The translations under genes and the position numbers were made by a program. The notes below the pieces were generated by a model. The model saw nothing but the letters and a program-made list of their open reading frames with translations. It ran no database searches and was not told the DNA's origin. From positions 40,617-104,616 of the forward strand of contig NZ_RXYB01000014.1 of the NCBI RefSeq assembly GCF_008086615.1: DNA of 64,000 nt. The letters are read 5' to 3'. Source of the DNA: Acetobacterium tundrae (GTDB lineage: Bacteria > Bacillota > Clostridia > Eubacteriales > Eubacteriaceae). Shown here in pieces: positions 63,874 to 64,000 of the stretch. Within the stretch, counting starts at the first letter, position 1. Each line of letters opens with the position of its first letter.

Positions 63874-64000
63874 TTAGTCTACGATAATTTTCGCAACAAC
63901 TCCGGATCCAACTGTTCTTCCGCCTTCACGAATAGCGAAACGTAAGCCTTCTTCAATCGCGATTGGGGTAATCAAGGTGATTTCCATTTGAACGTTATCT
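63874..64000 (-). CDS. tuf: Elongation factor Tu, C-terminal end (partial)
   Basis: The frame runs in from the right edge and stops at TAA 63874-63876. The 42 visible codons encode [20 protein letters not shown] followed by [17 protein letters not shown], the C-terminus of EF-Tu domain 3, without doubt. Most of the gene lies outside the window. It is the normal upstream neighbour of the S10 operon in the str region, though two genes come between here. Confidence 0.97.
   Translation of the reverse strand, partial: DNVQMEITLITPIAIEEGLRFAIREGGRTVGSGVVAKIIVD

Noticed and set aside
1..64000. CRISPR arrays, rRNA genes, insertion sequences and prophage genes
   Set aside because: I saw no regularly spaced repeats with spacers, no rRNA, and no transposase, integrase or phage structural frames in the window.

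Overview
The window looks like a chromosomal stretch of a strictly anaerobic, low-GC Gram-positive bacterium of the Clostridia. An acetogen-like member of the Eubacteriaceae, such as Acetobacterium, would fit, but the genus is an inference and I could not run a search. Supporting signs are the [FeFe]-hydrogenase maturases HydE and HydG, a rubredoxin/flavin-reductase fusion, the anaerobe-type homocysteine-forming cluster, a Zn-type S14, an ECF transporter beside truA, a SAM-I riboswitch and a raiA-type RNA.

Layout. Positions 1-579 hold the end of an FAD oxidoreductase/DUF1667 operon. A plus-strand cassette follows (759-4623: SGNH hydrolase, DUF4358 lipoprotein, MBOAT acyltransferase, DHHW protein) that probably O-acylates a cell-surface polymer. 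Then come a DUF1611 protein, a rubredoxin-type flavoprotein and adenine deaminase. From 8.7 to 14.7 kb, mostly on the minus strand, lies a methionine/sulfur region: a MetH lacking the reactivation domain behind a SAM-I riboswitch, an Rrf2 regulator, a 53-residue YezD-like protein, and a three-gene cluster (COG1900, NIL-ferredoxin, UPF0280) that makes homocysteine. Next are prfB with its programmed frameshift, secA, a repeat-bearing DUF5317 membrane protein, and hpf preceded by a raiA RNA with its own promoter.

The middle (21.7-42 kb) holds cardiolipin synthase, a TM1266-hydE-hydG operon behind a long structured leader with its own terminator, serC-serA-DUF1015, cdaA-cdaR, a CBS protein, and a two-gene unit made of an McrB-type ATPase and a degenerate YjbQ-like protein. 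These are followed by a CmpB-like membrane protein, a DUF2974 lipase-like protein, an AI-2E family permease, a Tic20-like protein and typA.

From 42 to 64 kb is the conserved translation cluster on the minus strand: rpsI-rplM, truA, ecfT-ecfA2-ecfA1, then (in transcription order from the right) tuf (partial), a DUF6483 gene and degV, and the S10-spc-alpha operon from rpsJ to rplQ with secY, adk, map, infA, rpmJ and rpoA. Promoters with -35/-10 spacing of 17-18 bp can be read upstream of many units, and most units end in clear hairpin terminators.

The least explained parts are the McrB-like/YjbQ-like pair without a visible McrC, the hyd operon leader, and a 17-bp palindrome shared by the Rrf2 gene and the yezD-like gene.
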